From Desulfobacteraceae bacterium (GTDB lineage: Bacteria; Desulfobacterota; Desulfobacteria; Desulfobacterales; Desulfobacteraceae): DNA of 64,000 nt. Positions 9,182 through 18,296 of this stretch are shown here, piece after piece. The position numbers and the translations under genes are program-made. The notes beneath the pieces were generated by a model. That model made no database searches. It saw nothing but the letters and a program-made list of their open reading frames with translations, and was not told the DNA's origin. The DNA lies in the NCBI GenBank assembly GCA_016743945.1, contig JADGFI010000004.1, forward strand, positions 62,001 to 126,000. Reading direction: 5' to 3'. How positions within the stretch are numbered: position 1 is the first letter of the stretch; the number at the start of each line of letters is the position of its first letter.

Positions 9182-9799
9182 TTATGTTTTTTGGGATGTT
9201 GCCAGCATTATGGATAAAACTATAAAAGAACCACCTGTAATTTTATTAAAAGTATTTGTATATTCTTTAATAGCAGGTGAAATCATCTGTGCTCCGATAG
9301 AGTAAAAAAAAAGAGAGAATGCGGAACACCCGAGCAGTGTTAATAAAAGAACAATAAACTGTGAAAAAATATTACCGTTGGGATTAACAAATGGAAGAAA
9401 AAGTGCAGAAAAAAATCCAATGGCCTTCGGGTTTACCAATGATACACCAAATCCCTGGAAATATAGTTTAATCTTATTTTTTTGTTTCTCTGGGTATGAT
9501 TCTTTCGGCAAAGGTGTTTTTGACCGAAACGTTTTGATTCCAACAATGCAAAGATAAGCTGCCCCAAGATACTGTAACCCGTGAAACAGTATCTTGGATG
9601 ACTCAAGCAATATGCCAAGCCCCATAACAGCTATAAGAGAAAGCAGCGATAAGCCTGAAAGAATTCCCAATATTATGGGAATCGAATTTTTTGTTCCATG
9701 ATGTACGCTATGTGTTATGACCGATAAAATTCCAGGTCCTGGTGTCATTGATGCAACCAGACATATAGTAACAAACAAAATCCAATTTTCAATTGACAT
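9182..9799 (-). CDS. LysE/RhtB-family amino-acid exporter
   Basis: This 205-residue protein has five to six membrane helices and the family signature ASMTPGPGILSVITHSVHHG near the N-terminus, typical of RhtB/LysE exporters (usual length about 205). It probably exports amino acids or related compounds such as homoserine lactones or threonine; the substrate is unknown. ATG 9799 follows AGGTAGGGTGGG. A GTG three codons upstream is possible but poorly placed. It lies 71 bp from the MFS gene in the same direction. Confidence 0.85.
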   Translation of the reverse strand: MSIENWILFVTICLVASMTPGPGILSVITHSVHHGTKNSIPIILGILSGLSLLSLIAVMGLGILLESSKILFHGLQYLGAAYLCIVGIKTFRSKTPLPKESYPEKQKNKIKLYFQGFGVSLVNPKAIGFFSALFLPFVNPNGNIFSQFIVLLLTLLGCSAFSLFFYSIGAQMISPAIKEYTNTFNKITGGSFIVLSIMLATSQKT

Positions 9800-10216
9800 A
9801 AAACCCACCCTACCTGAATCTTATTAATGCATATAGCATTAGCAGAAGTATTATTTGAAAACAAGGGCGGGACCGTGAAGTAATAGTATTTTCTCCTTGT
9901 ACTCCATGGCCTTTTCTTTTTTTTTGTTCTGGATTGCGCCAGAGCGAATCCCTTTCAGATAGTTCATGCAAAAATCGTCATGGGAGGCATGCCTACGGTT
10001 CTGATGGTTGCGTCCATACCCGCATCCATCATCAGGAAAAACTGAATTTTATATAAAATATAAGTATAGCATTTAAAAAAAACTCTATTCTCTTCCGGTT
10101 AGCACGGAAATAGGCATGGATATGGCTATTATGAAAGGTATGGAACCATTGGTATCAGAATAGATTCCTATACCAGGGGGGGGGAACCGGCCTTTATGGC
10201 CCCCTCCCGGGCATTC
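9800..10216. other. Intergenic stretch with gene-like fragments but no supportable gene
   Basis: About 400 bases between the LysE and methyltransferase genes. A start-less open stretch of about 60 codons runs on the minus strand from about 10045 to 9854 (it would read PDDGCGYGRNHQNRRHASHDD). A short plus-strand stretch with codon-like texture ends at about 10168. Neither has a Shine-Dalgarno site or a recognisable family. A G9 run occurs at 10176-10184. The stretch is probably decayed sequence plus the promoter of the exporter gene. Confidence 0.35.
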
Positions 10217-11062
10217 TTATTTTCTGACCAGAACCACAAAATTTTCGGGCAGTCGCTCTTCCCAGGTCTGCAGCACAGGCTTTTTTGAAATCTGCATTTC
10301 AAAGGCGCTCACATCTATTGTTTTTCCAAGATCATATCCATCCATGGATTGCATTTCCAGGGGGGTGATCAGGTTGTAACTGCGGTTGGGATGGTTACAT
10401 CGCCTTTCCAGGAAATCACAAAATTTTAGGAACACCTGATTTTTTTTAACTTCCGGAAGCCAATAATCCATGGAAAGTTGTGAGCCTGTTGTCTGGAGAC
10501 GGGCCGCTGTTTTCATAAAAGCCAGAAATGCCTCCGGGTTCAGATAGTATGAAATTCCTTCAAGAAGCATGAAACTCGGCCGTGCTTTGATTCTTTGGCT
10601 CAATTCAGAGTAAAGCGCATCTCTTCCCTTTGGGCAGTTCAGATCAGCTGCCACATATGCAATATCCCGCCAGGGCAGATTTCCTGCTTCCCTGAATTCT
10701 TTGACTTTCTTTTTCTTGTATTCAACTACTCCTGGCAGATCGACTTCAATGGCTTGTACCGGGCAGTCCATGAGATAGGGGTAGGAGGTGAACCCTGCGG
10801 CTATATTGATAAAAACCCCCTGGGGGTTATCCGCAAAAAAATGATTTAAACATTCCAGAAAAAAACGATTGCGAACAGCCAGGGCCTGGGGATCATTTAA
10901 ATACACTTCTTTGCTAAACAGGTTCCAAAGATCACGGACTGAGGCATCCACCCAGAGCTTTGCATATGAATCCTGGCTCAATTGCTCAGCCCTTGCCCGG
11001 GATTCATTCACAAGAAAGGCTGATGCGGAAATGTTTTTTTTTATCATATTGGCATTACTCAT
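10217..11062 (-). CDS. Leucine carboxyl methyltransferase (LCM/PPM1)-like SAM methyltransferase
   Basis: This 281-residue class I SAM-dependent methyltransferase is of the LCM family. Visible motifs are FINIAAGFTSYPYLM (motif I region), AIEVDLPGVVEYKKKKV (acidic residue binding SAM ribose) and FMLLEGISYYLNPEAFLAF (motif IV region). Bacterial members methylate carboxylates or small-molecule and polyketide intermediates; the substrate is unknown. The open frame extends 36 codons further upstream, but ATG 11062 overlaps the stop of the preceding small gene by 8 bp and gives a normal LCM N-terminus, so I place the start there. The two genes look translationally coupled. Confidence 0.75.
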   Translation of the reverse strand: MSNANMIKKNISASAFLVNESRARAEQLSQDSYAKLWVDASVRDLWNLFSKEVYLNDPQALAVRNRFFLECLNHFFADNPQGVFINIAAGFTSYPYLMDCPVQAIEVDLPGVVEYKKKKVKEFREAGNLPWRDIAYVAADLNCPKGRDALYSELSQRIKARPSFMLLEGISYYLNPEAFLAFMKTAARLQTTGSQLSMDYWLPEVKKNQVFLKFCDFLERRCNHPNRSYNLITPLEMQSMDGYDLGKTIDVSAFEMQISKKPVLQTWEERLPENFVVLVRK

Positions 11063-11339
11063 TGGCCAAGGCATCCACGGCTGCCGTGCAGATCGCCACC
11101 GATGATTGCGGATCGTCGGCTGAAAATTTCTTGCCATCCTTGAGAAAAATTGCACGCCATTTTGTTTCATTCTGGCTTTTGGGGCAGAGATCTTTTAGTT
11201 GAAAGAAAAATCCTTTGGCTTCCAAAATTTCGGATAATTCCAGAGCTGCGTTAATGTTATTGGCGGCGTGAGTGGGAACTGCCTCACCAAGGTGTTGTTT
11301 AAGTTGTTTTTCCAGTATTTCGGGTATGGATTCGGACAT
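11055..11339 (-). CDS. Small protein, possibly of the phage ABA-sandwich fold
   Basis: This 94-residue protein is encoded just upstream of, and overlapping, the LCM-like methyltransferase gene. ATG 11339 follows GGAGACCATA; a TTG four codons upstream is less well placed. The C-terminal half, KWRAIFLKDGKKFSADDPQ followed by SVAICTAAVDAL, resembles the WRA...AICRAAL pattern of the phage ABA-sandwich (DUF2591-like) domain. I offer this only as a resemblance. No catalytic residues are evident. It may be an accessory or substrate-binding partner of the methyltransferase. Confidence 0.5.
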   Translation of the reverse strand: MSESIPEILEKQLKQHLGEAVPTHAANNINAALELSEILEAKGFFFQLKDLCPKSQNETKWRAIFLKDGKKFSADDPQSSVAICTAAVDALANE

Positions 11340-11617
11340 TATGGTCTCCAATTAAATAATTTTGTGTGGGCATAGGAAGTCAACGCACTGTGCTTAGGGG
11401 GCATTCAACCACTGAAAGCGATCCGGGTCAAGCGTCTATAAAATTTTATGGACATTTTTTGAGGATTGTCAGTGCGCCAGGACGGTGGATGTCAAGTAAA
11501 CAGTCGACTTAAAATAGGTTTTGACGACTGAGATTTGAAGATGTTATAGAAAAAAAAGCAATAAGGGGAATCCTTAATATTGAGTTTTTCCTTTTTCGGA
11601 AGCTGAACAGGTAAGGC

Positions 11618-13600
11618 ATGGAAAAAATAATTTTAAAAAACAACAGCCGGGTTGCTGTTTTGGGCGGGGGACCCGGGGGCGCCTTTTTTGCCATCCATCT
11701 GCTCAGGCTGGCGAAAAAGGCAGGGATAAATATTGGTGTAACCATCATTGAACCGCGCCTGGGGTCAGGGACCGTCGCACAAACCTTGGGGTGTAATATG
11801 TGTGACGGGGTTATTTCTCCCAGATTACAAACCCGCCTGGCCAAAGAGGGGATAGGGATTCCCGAAGCAATGATCTGTCAGCGCTTCACCCACATATGGA
11901 TCCACGGTCTCTGGAAAAATTTTCCCCTGAAGGCGCCCGAGGGGGCATCTGTCTTTTCAGTGTTCAGCGGGGGGATGCCGCAAAAAAGGGCAGGAAGCGT
12001 TAAGGGGCTGGACAGTTTTTTTCTGGAAAAAGCCCTGGAGCAAGGCGCGCAGCTTCTTCGAGGAACGGCTCTGAATATCGAATACGGCCCGTCAAGCAAC
12101 CTTTTGGTGTGGGTTGATCCTTCGGGAAAAGCGCCCATTACCCTGGAAGCTGATTTCGTCTGCATTGCCACCGGAGTGAATTCCTATCAGGGTGGAGAAG
12201 ACAGGCTTCTGGCATCTTACAGGCGGATCAATCCCTTGTTTGTTCCACCAGAAACCAGGGCGGCATTGACTTTTGAGCTGAAACCCGGCCATGACTATCT
12301 CAAAAAATTTATGGACAGGGAATTGTATCTCATTGTCAGCGGGGCAGATCAGATGGATCTTGACCATGCCGCCTTGGTCCCAAAAGGGCAGTATTTAACC
12401 ATCTGTCTTGTGGGAGGCACCATTGACCGGGCAGCTTGCGCCGGGAATACAACAATGATTATCGCAGCCTTTTTGGCCCTGCCCAATATCCAGAAGATCC
12501 TTCCCGGGATTCAAGAGGCTCCCATCGTCTGCACCTGCAGTTCCCGGATGGTTGTTGCACCGGCCCGGGGAGCCGTTGCCCACCGGATGGCCATGGTGGG
12601 GGATGCTCTGGGGGCAAAAATTTACAGGGACGGACTTTTTTCCGCCTTTGTTTCTGCCAGAGCCCTCGCTCAAACACTTGTTTACCAGGGACTGGACAAA
12701 CAGAGCCTGGAAAAGGGGTATGACTGGGTTTACAGATGGCTTAAAACCGAAAACAAATACGGCAAACGGATCATCACCTTGTTCCAGGCTGTCTTGAAAT
12801 CACCCTTGGGCAGCCGGATTCTTTACCAGGCCTTTGCCACAGAGATGAAATTCAAGGACAGGGAAAATTGGCCTCTGGGCAACCTTCTGTGGAAGATTGC
12901 CGGCAATGGATCCGATTACAGGGAGGTGTATCGAGGATTTTTTTGTCTGCAGGTTTTCCGCTCTGTTATCACAGGTATGGTCAAAACCTTCCGTAATTTT
13001 GTGACCGAGGGGGTATTGGGTCTGAAGTGGGAAGCCCATGGAAGATATCCCACTGTGGTGATCCGGGAAAAACGCGAGGAAATCAAGGCATCCATTGCTG
13101 GCTCCCTGGGGATCAACCTCAATGCCGCCTATGAAATGGAACGGATGTATGCCGTTAAAATTCGGGCCTCTGCTCACCGAATTTACACTGAATTGGGCAA
13201 ATTCGGCGATCCGGCCGGTAAATTTTTAAACCTTCGGTTTATCGATGTAAAAAGGGTATCCGGCCGGTCCAACCATGAAGGCAGTATTATTCAATACCGG
13301 TCAAGGCTGCTGCCTGTTTCCATGGATATCCAGCTGGTACGGGCACTTTCCGAAAGCGCCCTGTTATACAAGCCCGGGGCTCTCTTTGCCCTGGAGGGCC
13401 GTCTGATTTTTCATATCCGGCCCACCCGGGACAAAAATCATCGGTTGGTCGTGTATACGGCATTTGATTTTAAACGGGGGACGGGGTTTTGGGGGCGGTT
13501 GTTCTGGTGGGTGTTCAGAAATTTTTTTCCGGATTATGTTCATGATGTGATCTGGAATCATGCCATCTGCTGCATAAAGAGAGAGGCTGAAACGATCTAG
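11618..13600 (+). CDS. Large FAD-dependent oxidoreductase with an extra C-terminal domain
   Basis: This 660-residue protein has an N-terminal FAD-binding Rossmann motif, VAVLGGGPGGAFFAIHLL, a second nucleotide-binding element FVCIATGVNSYQGG and a GD-like motif MAMVGDALGAKIYRDG near residue 325. This is the order found in geranylgeranyl-reductase/halogenase-type flavoproteins. The last about 250 residues match no domain I recognise and include a hydrophobic, Trp-rich end (GFWGRLFWWVFRNFFPDYVHDVIW) that could sit at the membrane. The start ATG 11618 follows AGGTAAGG. The gene converges on the OYE-UspA fusion; the two stop codons interlock in CTAG. Confidence 0.65.
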   Translation: MEKIILKNNSRVAVLGGGPGGAFFAIHLLRLAKKAGINIGVTIIEPRLGSGTVAQTLGCNMCDGVISPRLQTRLAKEGIGIPEAMICQRFTHIWIHGLWKNFPLKAPEGASVFSVFSGGMPQKRAGSVKGLDSFFLEKALEQGAQLLRGTALNIEYGPSSNLLVWVDPSGKAPITLEADFVCIATGVNSYQGGEDRLLASYRRINPLFVPPETRAALTFELKPGHDYLKKFMDRELYLIVSGADQMDLDHAALVPKGQYLTICLVGGTIDRAACAGNTTMIIAAFLALPNIQKILPGIQEAPIVCTCSSRMVVAPARGAVAHRMAMVGDALGAKIYRDGLFSAFVSARALAQTLVYQGLDKQSLEKGYDWVYRWLKTENKYGKRIITLFQAVLKSPLGSRILYQAFATEMKFKDRENWPLGNLLWKIAGNGSDYREVYRGFFCLQVFRSVITGMVKTFRNFVTEGVLGLKWEAHGRYPTVVIREKREEIKASIAGSLGINLNAAYEMERMYAVKIRASAHRIYTELGKFGDPAGKFLNLRFIDVKRVSGRSNHEGSIIQYRSRLLPVSMDIQLVRALSESALLYKPGALFALEGRLIFHIRPTRDKNHRLVVYTAFDFKRGTGFWGRLFWWVFRNFFPDYVHDVIWNHAICCIKREAETI

Positions 13601-15612
13601 TCGATCAGGAACAGTGACTGGGTGGTCAGCTGTTTCATGACCCCGGCTGACACGCTTCCCAGAAGCCATCGCTTGATTCCGGAATGGCCGCGCTTGCCCA
13701 TGACAATGGTGCCGTAATCACGGGTGCGGATTTCCCGGACAAGGGTGTCTATCACCCCTGCCTGCCGGGGAATCAGTCTGAGGGGGGTCTTTTGATCCAG
13801 GTCTGAGATCTTTTTTAACAGCCGCCAGCGGTGTTCCGGGTGGGCAGGGGTCGATCCAGCAGCCACATGGACAAAATTAAAGGAAAGAGGGGGCTGCCCG
13901 GCCAGGTAATTACCGTAAAACTGCATCACCAGGAGACTGGCATCGGACAGATCAATGGGGATCATGACCCTGGTGCCATGGGTACTTTTGTTGAGCAGGG
14001 CCATGGCCTTGTTTCGTTGCTTGTGGAGCAGCCGTCTTCGCCATGGCTGATCCGGGTTTGATCCCAGATAGACCTGGCCGTAGCCGTCTTGGGCAATCTC
14101 ATGGGAAATCCTTTTTTCCCAGCTATCCCGGGGGGCCAATATCCTGCTATGCCAAGGATCCTTCCAGAATCCCAAGGGATCCAGTTTCTGCTGGATCCGG
14201 ACCATAAACCCTTGGCGGGTCGAATTAAACTTTGGGTCAGTGTCTGCTGCTGAGACAAAGAGAACCCGGGGAGGGGGTTGTCCTGGTTTCAAGCGCCCGA
14301 ACACCGTAAAGCATGCACTGAAAATTGCCATGTCCCTTGTGTCGGTAAGGATCCACAGGGCCCGGTTATTCCGGGTTAACTGCCTGTGGGCCAGCCGGGT
14401 TTTTTCCTGCAGCACCCAGGGCCATTGCCTGCAGGTGATCCCTTTTTCCAATACCACCTGTCTCAGGCAATCGTTGCAATTGATGCAGGGAATGATGGTG
14501 GGGGATCCGGTGCGGGCCTTGGACACCCAGTCGGGATCGGCCTTCAGCGGCCGGCCCAGGCCGATGAGATCGGCAGCACCCTTTTGGAGCACTTTACAGG
14601 CATATCCGGGGGTGGTGATCCGCCCGGATATGATGGTGGGAATGGAAAGGCCTGTTGTCAGTTTTGCCATATCAGACGCCAGGTATGCGGGCCGGGCCAT
14701 GTGCTTTATAACATTCGGAGAAAACAGAGAATTATAGGTGGCGGCTGAACCGGATACATAGGCAATCTTGGCTTTTTCCAGACAGCGGGCAAAGGTCACT
14801 GCCTGGTCCAGGTCAATGCCGTTGGGGATCCATTCCCTGAGCAGCAACCGGAATCCAACGGGGAAATTTCGGGGAAGGCTTGATTTGACCGCCTTGACCA
14901 CGGCCAGGGGAAAACGGATGCGTTTGGTGAAATTTCCCCCGTATTCCGACGGAATCTGATTGCTGGCGGGTGACAGATACTGGCACAGCAGGTAGCCGTT
15001 GGCTCCGTGGAGTTCCACCATGTCAAATCCAGCCTGGCAGGCCCTGAGGGCGGCTTTGGCAAAATCGGCAATGACCCGTTCCCGGTCCGAGGCTGTCATG
15101 GCATATCGCCAGGTTTTTATCTGGCTGAACAGGTATCGCGTCAATCTGAACCGCTCCTCAAAAGAAAAAAATTCCATGAAGTTCTTGAGGGAGTCCAGGT
15201 GAAAGGAAAGGTTGGAACTGGCAATGGGTGAGGGAAGCAGTGGGCGGGCTGTCCTGGCGAACCGTCCGGCATGGTTGAGCTGGAGGCAGGCAAGGGCGCC
15301 CTCTTCTTTGATGGCCCGGGCAAGGCGGGTCAGTCCCGGGATAAACCGGTCCCTGTCTGCTCTCAGGTTGAACCGGGAGACCCTGCCGTCCTCGGAGACA
15401 GCAGCGTTGGCCACGACCACAAGTCCGGGGCCGTCCCGGGCCAGCCGGGTATAGGAATCGATCATCCAGGCGCTGACACATCCGTCTGGGTGGGCAAACC
15501 CGGTGTGAACTGGCAGTGCAACCAAGCGGTTATGCAAGAGACAGGAGCCCATTTGAAGGGGGCTGAAAAGCGTCAGTATTTCATGCGGTTTTTTTGGTGC
15601 TGTTTTATCCAT
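13597..15612 (-). CDS. Old Yellow Enzyme (NADH:flavin oxidoreductase) fused to UspA-like domains
   Basis: This 671-residue protein has two parts. Residues about 12-390 form an FMN-binding OYE barrel, with FSPLQMGSCLLHNRLV at the start, ELHGANGYLLCQYLSPASN and NQIPSEYGG in the middle, and a [4Fe-4S] motif CINCNDCLRQ near residue 380 as in 2,4-dienoyl-CoA reductase. Instead of the usual FAD/NAD(P) domains, the C-terminal part carries UspA-like sequence, with an ATP-site motif MGKRGHSGIKRWLLGSVSAG just before the end. A degenerate earlier copy starts near residue 415 (ALWILTDTRDMAIFS). The fusion suggests a flavoenzyme regulated by nucleotide or stress. It converges on the large FAD protein, which might supply a partner function. 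Confidence 0.8.
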   Translation of the reverse strand: MDKTAPKKPHEILTLFSPLQMGSCLLHNRLVALPVHTGFAHPDGCVSAWMIDSYTRLARDGPGLVVVANAAVSEDGRVSRFNLRADRDRFIPGLTRLARAIKEEGALACLQLNHAGRFARTARPLLPSPIASSNLSFHLDSLKNFMEFFSFEERFRLTRYLFSQIKTWRYAMTASDRERVIADFAKAALRACQAGFDMVELHGANGYLLCQYLSPASNQIPSEYGGNFTKRIRFPLAVVKAVKSSLPRNFPVGFRLLLREWIPNGIDLDQAVTFARCLEKAKIAYVSGSAATYNSLFSPNVIKHMARPAYLASDMAKLTTGLSIPTIISGRITTPGYACKVLQKGAADLIGLGRPLKADPDWVSKARTGSPTIIPCINCNDCLRQVVLEKGITCRQWPWVLQEKTRLAHRQLTRNNRALWILTDTRDMAIFSACFTVFGRLKPGQPPPRVLFVSAADTDPKFNSTRQGFMVRIQQKLDPLGFWKDPWHSRILAPRDSWEKRISHEIAQDGYGQVYLGSNPDQPWRRRLLHKQRNKAMALLNKSTHGTRVMIPIDLSDASLLVMQFYGNYLAGQPPLSFNFVHVAAGSTPAHPEHRWRLLKKISDLDQKTPLRLIPRQAGVIDTLVREIRTRDYGTIVMGKRGHSGIKRWLLGSVSAGVMKQLTTQSLFLID

Positions 15613-15888
15613 GGCGAAATAATTTATTTTGGATTATGTTTAAACCCGATAATATTGAGTATACCCCTTCGTTGATTCTTTGAAAAGTATTTAAAGATCG
15701 ATCGGCAAGTTTGTATTTCATTGAATGCAATTGTTTTCTTCGGATCTGCTCCCGCCCTGGATCCTTCTTTGTTTTTATAAAAAATCATGGACAGAATGTT
15801 AAAAAACTGTATTTTGGAGAGAATGATCAGGGCCACCGGCCCTTTGGATGCCAGAAGACGTTTAAGGATAAAAAAACAGGAGAAACAC

Positions 15889-16710
15889 ATGAACGCAAGC
15901 ACCTATTATCTCGTGGAAAAAAAAGGCCCCATTGCATGGGTTTATCTGAACAGACCGGAAAAGAAAAATGCCATGCATCCGCCGGCATGGGCGGATGCGC
16001 CGGCCATATTTACTGATCTGGATGAAGACCCGGAAGTTCGGGTCATTATTGTGGCCGGCAAGGGCAGTGATTTTTGTGTGGGAATTGATTTGATGGGGAT
16101 GATGGCTGAACTGCCGGAACTAATGGATGCTGAACAAAAGGGCGGTGTGAAATGGCAATTGCTCAAAAAATTGTATCCCCTTCAGGCAACCATTACCGCC
16201 ATGGAAAAAAGCAGAAAACCCGTCATTGCTGCTGTGCACGGGTATTGCATCGGGGGGGGGCTGGATATGATTACGGCCTGTGATATAAGGCTGTGTACCA
16301 GGGATGCCCAATTTTGTCTCAAGGAAGCTGCCGTGGGGTTTGTTGCAGACGTGGGGGTTCTCCAGCGACTTCCCTTGATTGTGGGTCAGGGCATTGCCAG
16401 GGAACTTGCCTTTACGGCAAAAAATATCACGGCGGCTCGCGCCGAACAAATTTTGCTGGTCAATCAGGTATACGCGGATTATGAAACCTTGTTGGCAGAA
16501 GCTGAAAAAATGGCACAACAGATTTCAGAAAATTCGCCTCTGGCTGTCCAGGCATCCAAGGATGTATTGAATTTTTGTGTGGGAAAATCCATTGCAGACG
16601 GGCTAAAATATGTGGCATCCATCAGTGCCAATATCATCCCTTCCCATGATTTAATGGAAGCTGTGACGGCGTTTATGGAAAAAAGAAAACCCAAATTTAC
16701 CGGAAAATAA
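15889..16710 (+). CDS. Enoyl-CoA hydratase/isomerase family protein, dienoyl-CoA isomerase-like
   Basis: This 273-residue crotonase-fold protein has an oxyanion-hole motif around GKGSDFCVGIDLMGMM and the second glycine loop GYCIGGGLDMITACDIR. The segment KEAAVGFVADVGVLQRLP closely resembles the active site of delta-3,5-delta-2,4-dienoyl-CoA isomerase, where the Glu and the second Asp are catalytic. A role in degrading unsaturated fatty acids or aromatic-derived acyl-CoA is likely. The frame is open 34 codons upstream, but ATG 15889 is preceded by AGGAG at good spacing and gives the normal family N-terminus. A G9 run at 16252-16260 lies inside the Gly loop codons. Confidence 0.85.
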   Translation: MNASTYYLVEKKGPIAWVYLNRPEKKNAMHPPAWADAPAIFTDLDEDPEVRVIIVAGKGSDFCVGIDLMGMMAELPELMDAEQKGGVKWQLLKKLYPLQATITAMEKSRKPVIAAVHGYCIGGGLDMITACDIRLCTRDAQFCLKEAAVGFVADVGVLQRLPLIVGQGIARELAFTAKNITAARAEQILLVNQVYADYETLLAEAEKMAQQISENSPLAVQASKDVLNFCVGKSIADGLKYVASISANIIPSHDLMEAVTAFMEKRKPKFTGK

Positions 16711-16712
16711 GA

Positions 16713-16740
16713 GGGCAGGGGAGCAATCCCCCGCCCTTTT
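16713..16740 (+). terminator. Intrinsic terminator after the crotonase gene
   Basis: GGGCAGGGG pairs with CCCCCGCCC (one mismatch) across a short loop and is followed by TTTT. It lies 3 bases after the crotonase stop and just before the convergent end of leuA, and may also slow transcription leaving leuA. Confidence 0.7.
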
Positions 16741-16751
16741 ACTCAATTTGC

Positions 16752-18296
16752 CTAGAGAAGGGCCTGTTCTTTCGGGGGATTGGTTTTCAAGTACTCAAGC
16801 CGGTTCAACCCGTTGATATAGGCAAGAGCGGCTGCGGTGATGATATCCGGATCAGTTCCTTTACCCAGGGCCGTGACGCCGTCTTCCTTGAGGCGGACCG
16901 TTACTTCTCCCTGGGCATCGGTGCCTTCTGTCAGGGCGGAAATGGTAAACCGGAGCAGTTCGGACTTGGTGCCGGTGAGTTTGGAAATAATATTGTAAAC
17001 CGCATCAATGGGACCGGAGCCCGCAGTGGCCCCCTGGACAGGTCGTCCGTTGATATTGAGCTGAATACTGGCCGTGGGAAAAACCGTATTGCCGCTCAAA
17101 ACATGGATGTATTCCAGAGAGAAAACTTCCGAGGATCTTAGAACCCCTTCATTGATAAGGGCTTCGATATCCTCGTCCTGGATGCTCTTTTTCTTGTCGG
17201 CCAGGTTTTTGAACTTTTTAAATACCACTTTGAGTTCATCGTCGGACAGGTTGTAGCCCATGGTCTGGATATGGGCATTCAGGGCATGGCGGCCGGAATG
17301 TTTTCCCAGAACCAGGCTGTTTTTGCTGATGCCCACGGTTTCAGGCTTCATGATTTCATAGGTCATGGGGTTTTTTAACATTCCGTCCTGGTGGATGCCG
17401 GCTTCATGGGCAAAGGCATTGGCCCCCACAATGGCATGGTTAGGCTGGACCAGGATACCGGTGATCATGGAAACAAGGCGGCTTGTGGGGTAAATTCTTG
17501 TGGTGTCGATCCCTGTGGTATGGGGAAAAAAATTGGGCCGGGTTTTCAGGGACATGACCACTTCTTCAAGAGCTGTGTTACCGGCCCGCTCGCCGATACC
17601 GTTGATGGTCACCTCCACCTGGCGAGCCCCGTTTTTTATGGCGGTAAGGGTGTTTGAGGTGGCAAGACCCAGGTCATTGTGGCAGTGGACGCTTAGAACA
17701 GCCTTGTCGATGTTGGAGGTGTTTTCCATGACATATTTGACCAGCTCGCCGAATTCTTCGGGGATGGCATAGCCCACGGTATCCGGAAGGTTGATGGTGG
17801 TGGCACCGGCATCAATGACCGATTCGAAAACCGTGCACAAAAAATCCCGATCGGACCTTGACCCGTCTTCGGCGGAAAATTCAACATTGTCGGTGAAAGA
17901 GGCCGCAAGCTTTACCGATTCCACGGCCTGTTTTAACACCTGGGCAGGTTCCATCTGCAATTTGTATTTCATGTGAAGTTCTGAGGTGGCAATAAAGGTA
18001 TGGATCCTGGGGTTGACGGCATCCTTGATGGCATCCCATCCCCGGCGAATATCGGGTTCATTGGCACGACAAAGGGCGGCTATCTGGGCTTTTTCCAGGG
18101 TTTCGGCAATGGCTTTGACGGCTTCATAATCCCCGTCGGAGGCGGCAGGAAACCCCGCTTCAATCACATCCACCCCAAGGGCTTCCAGCTGGGAAGCAAT
18201 GCGCAGTTTTTCTGCCTGGTTCATGCTGGCCCCGGGGGATTGTTCCCCATCCCTCAAGGTGGTGTCAAAAATAATAATTTTTCTGTCATCATTCAT
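16752..18296 (-). CDS. leuA: 2-isopropylmalate synthase
   Basis: This 514-residue enzyme condenses acetyl-CoA with 2-oxoisovalerate, the first step of leucine synthesis. The DRE-TIM metallolyase barrel begins with DTTLRDGEQSPGASM and continues with VIEAGFPAAS, the metal-binding SVHCHNDLGLA, and the second family signature VEVTINGIGERAGN. The C-terminal LeuA dimerisation/regulatory domain (residues about 380-510, ending GLNRLEYLKTNPP) is the leucine feedback site in the family. Length is typical of bacterial LeuA. The start overlaps the cimA stop in an ATGA junction, so it is the last gene of the ilvD-ilvB-ilvN-cimA-leuA operon. Confidence 0.95.
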   Translation of the reverse strand: MNDDRKIIIFDTTLRDGEQSPGASMNQAEKLRIASQLEALGVDVIEAGFPAASDGDYEAVKAIAETLEKAQIAALCRANEPDIRRGWDAIKDAVNPRIHTFIATSELHMKYKLQMEPAQVLKQAVESVKLAASFTDNVEFSAEDGSRSDRDFLCTVFESVIDAGATTINLPDTVGYAIPEEFGELVKYVMENTSNIDKAVLSVHCHNDLGLATSNTLTAIKNGARQVEVTINGIGERAGNTALEEVVMSLKTRPNFFPHTTGIDTTRIYPTSRLVSMITGILVQPNHAIVGANAFAHEAGIHQDGMLKNPMTYEIMKPETVGISKNSLVLGKHSGRHALNAHIQTMGYNLSDDELKVVFKKFKNLADKKKSIQDEDIEALINEGVLRSSEVFSLEYIHVLSGNTVFPTASIQLNINGRPVQGATAGSGPIDAVYNIISKLTGTKSELLRFTISALTEGTDAQGEVTVRLKEDGVTALGKGTDPDIITAAALAYINGLNRLEYLKTNPPKEQALL

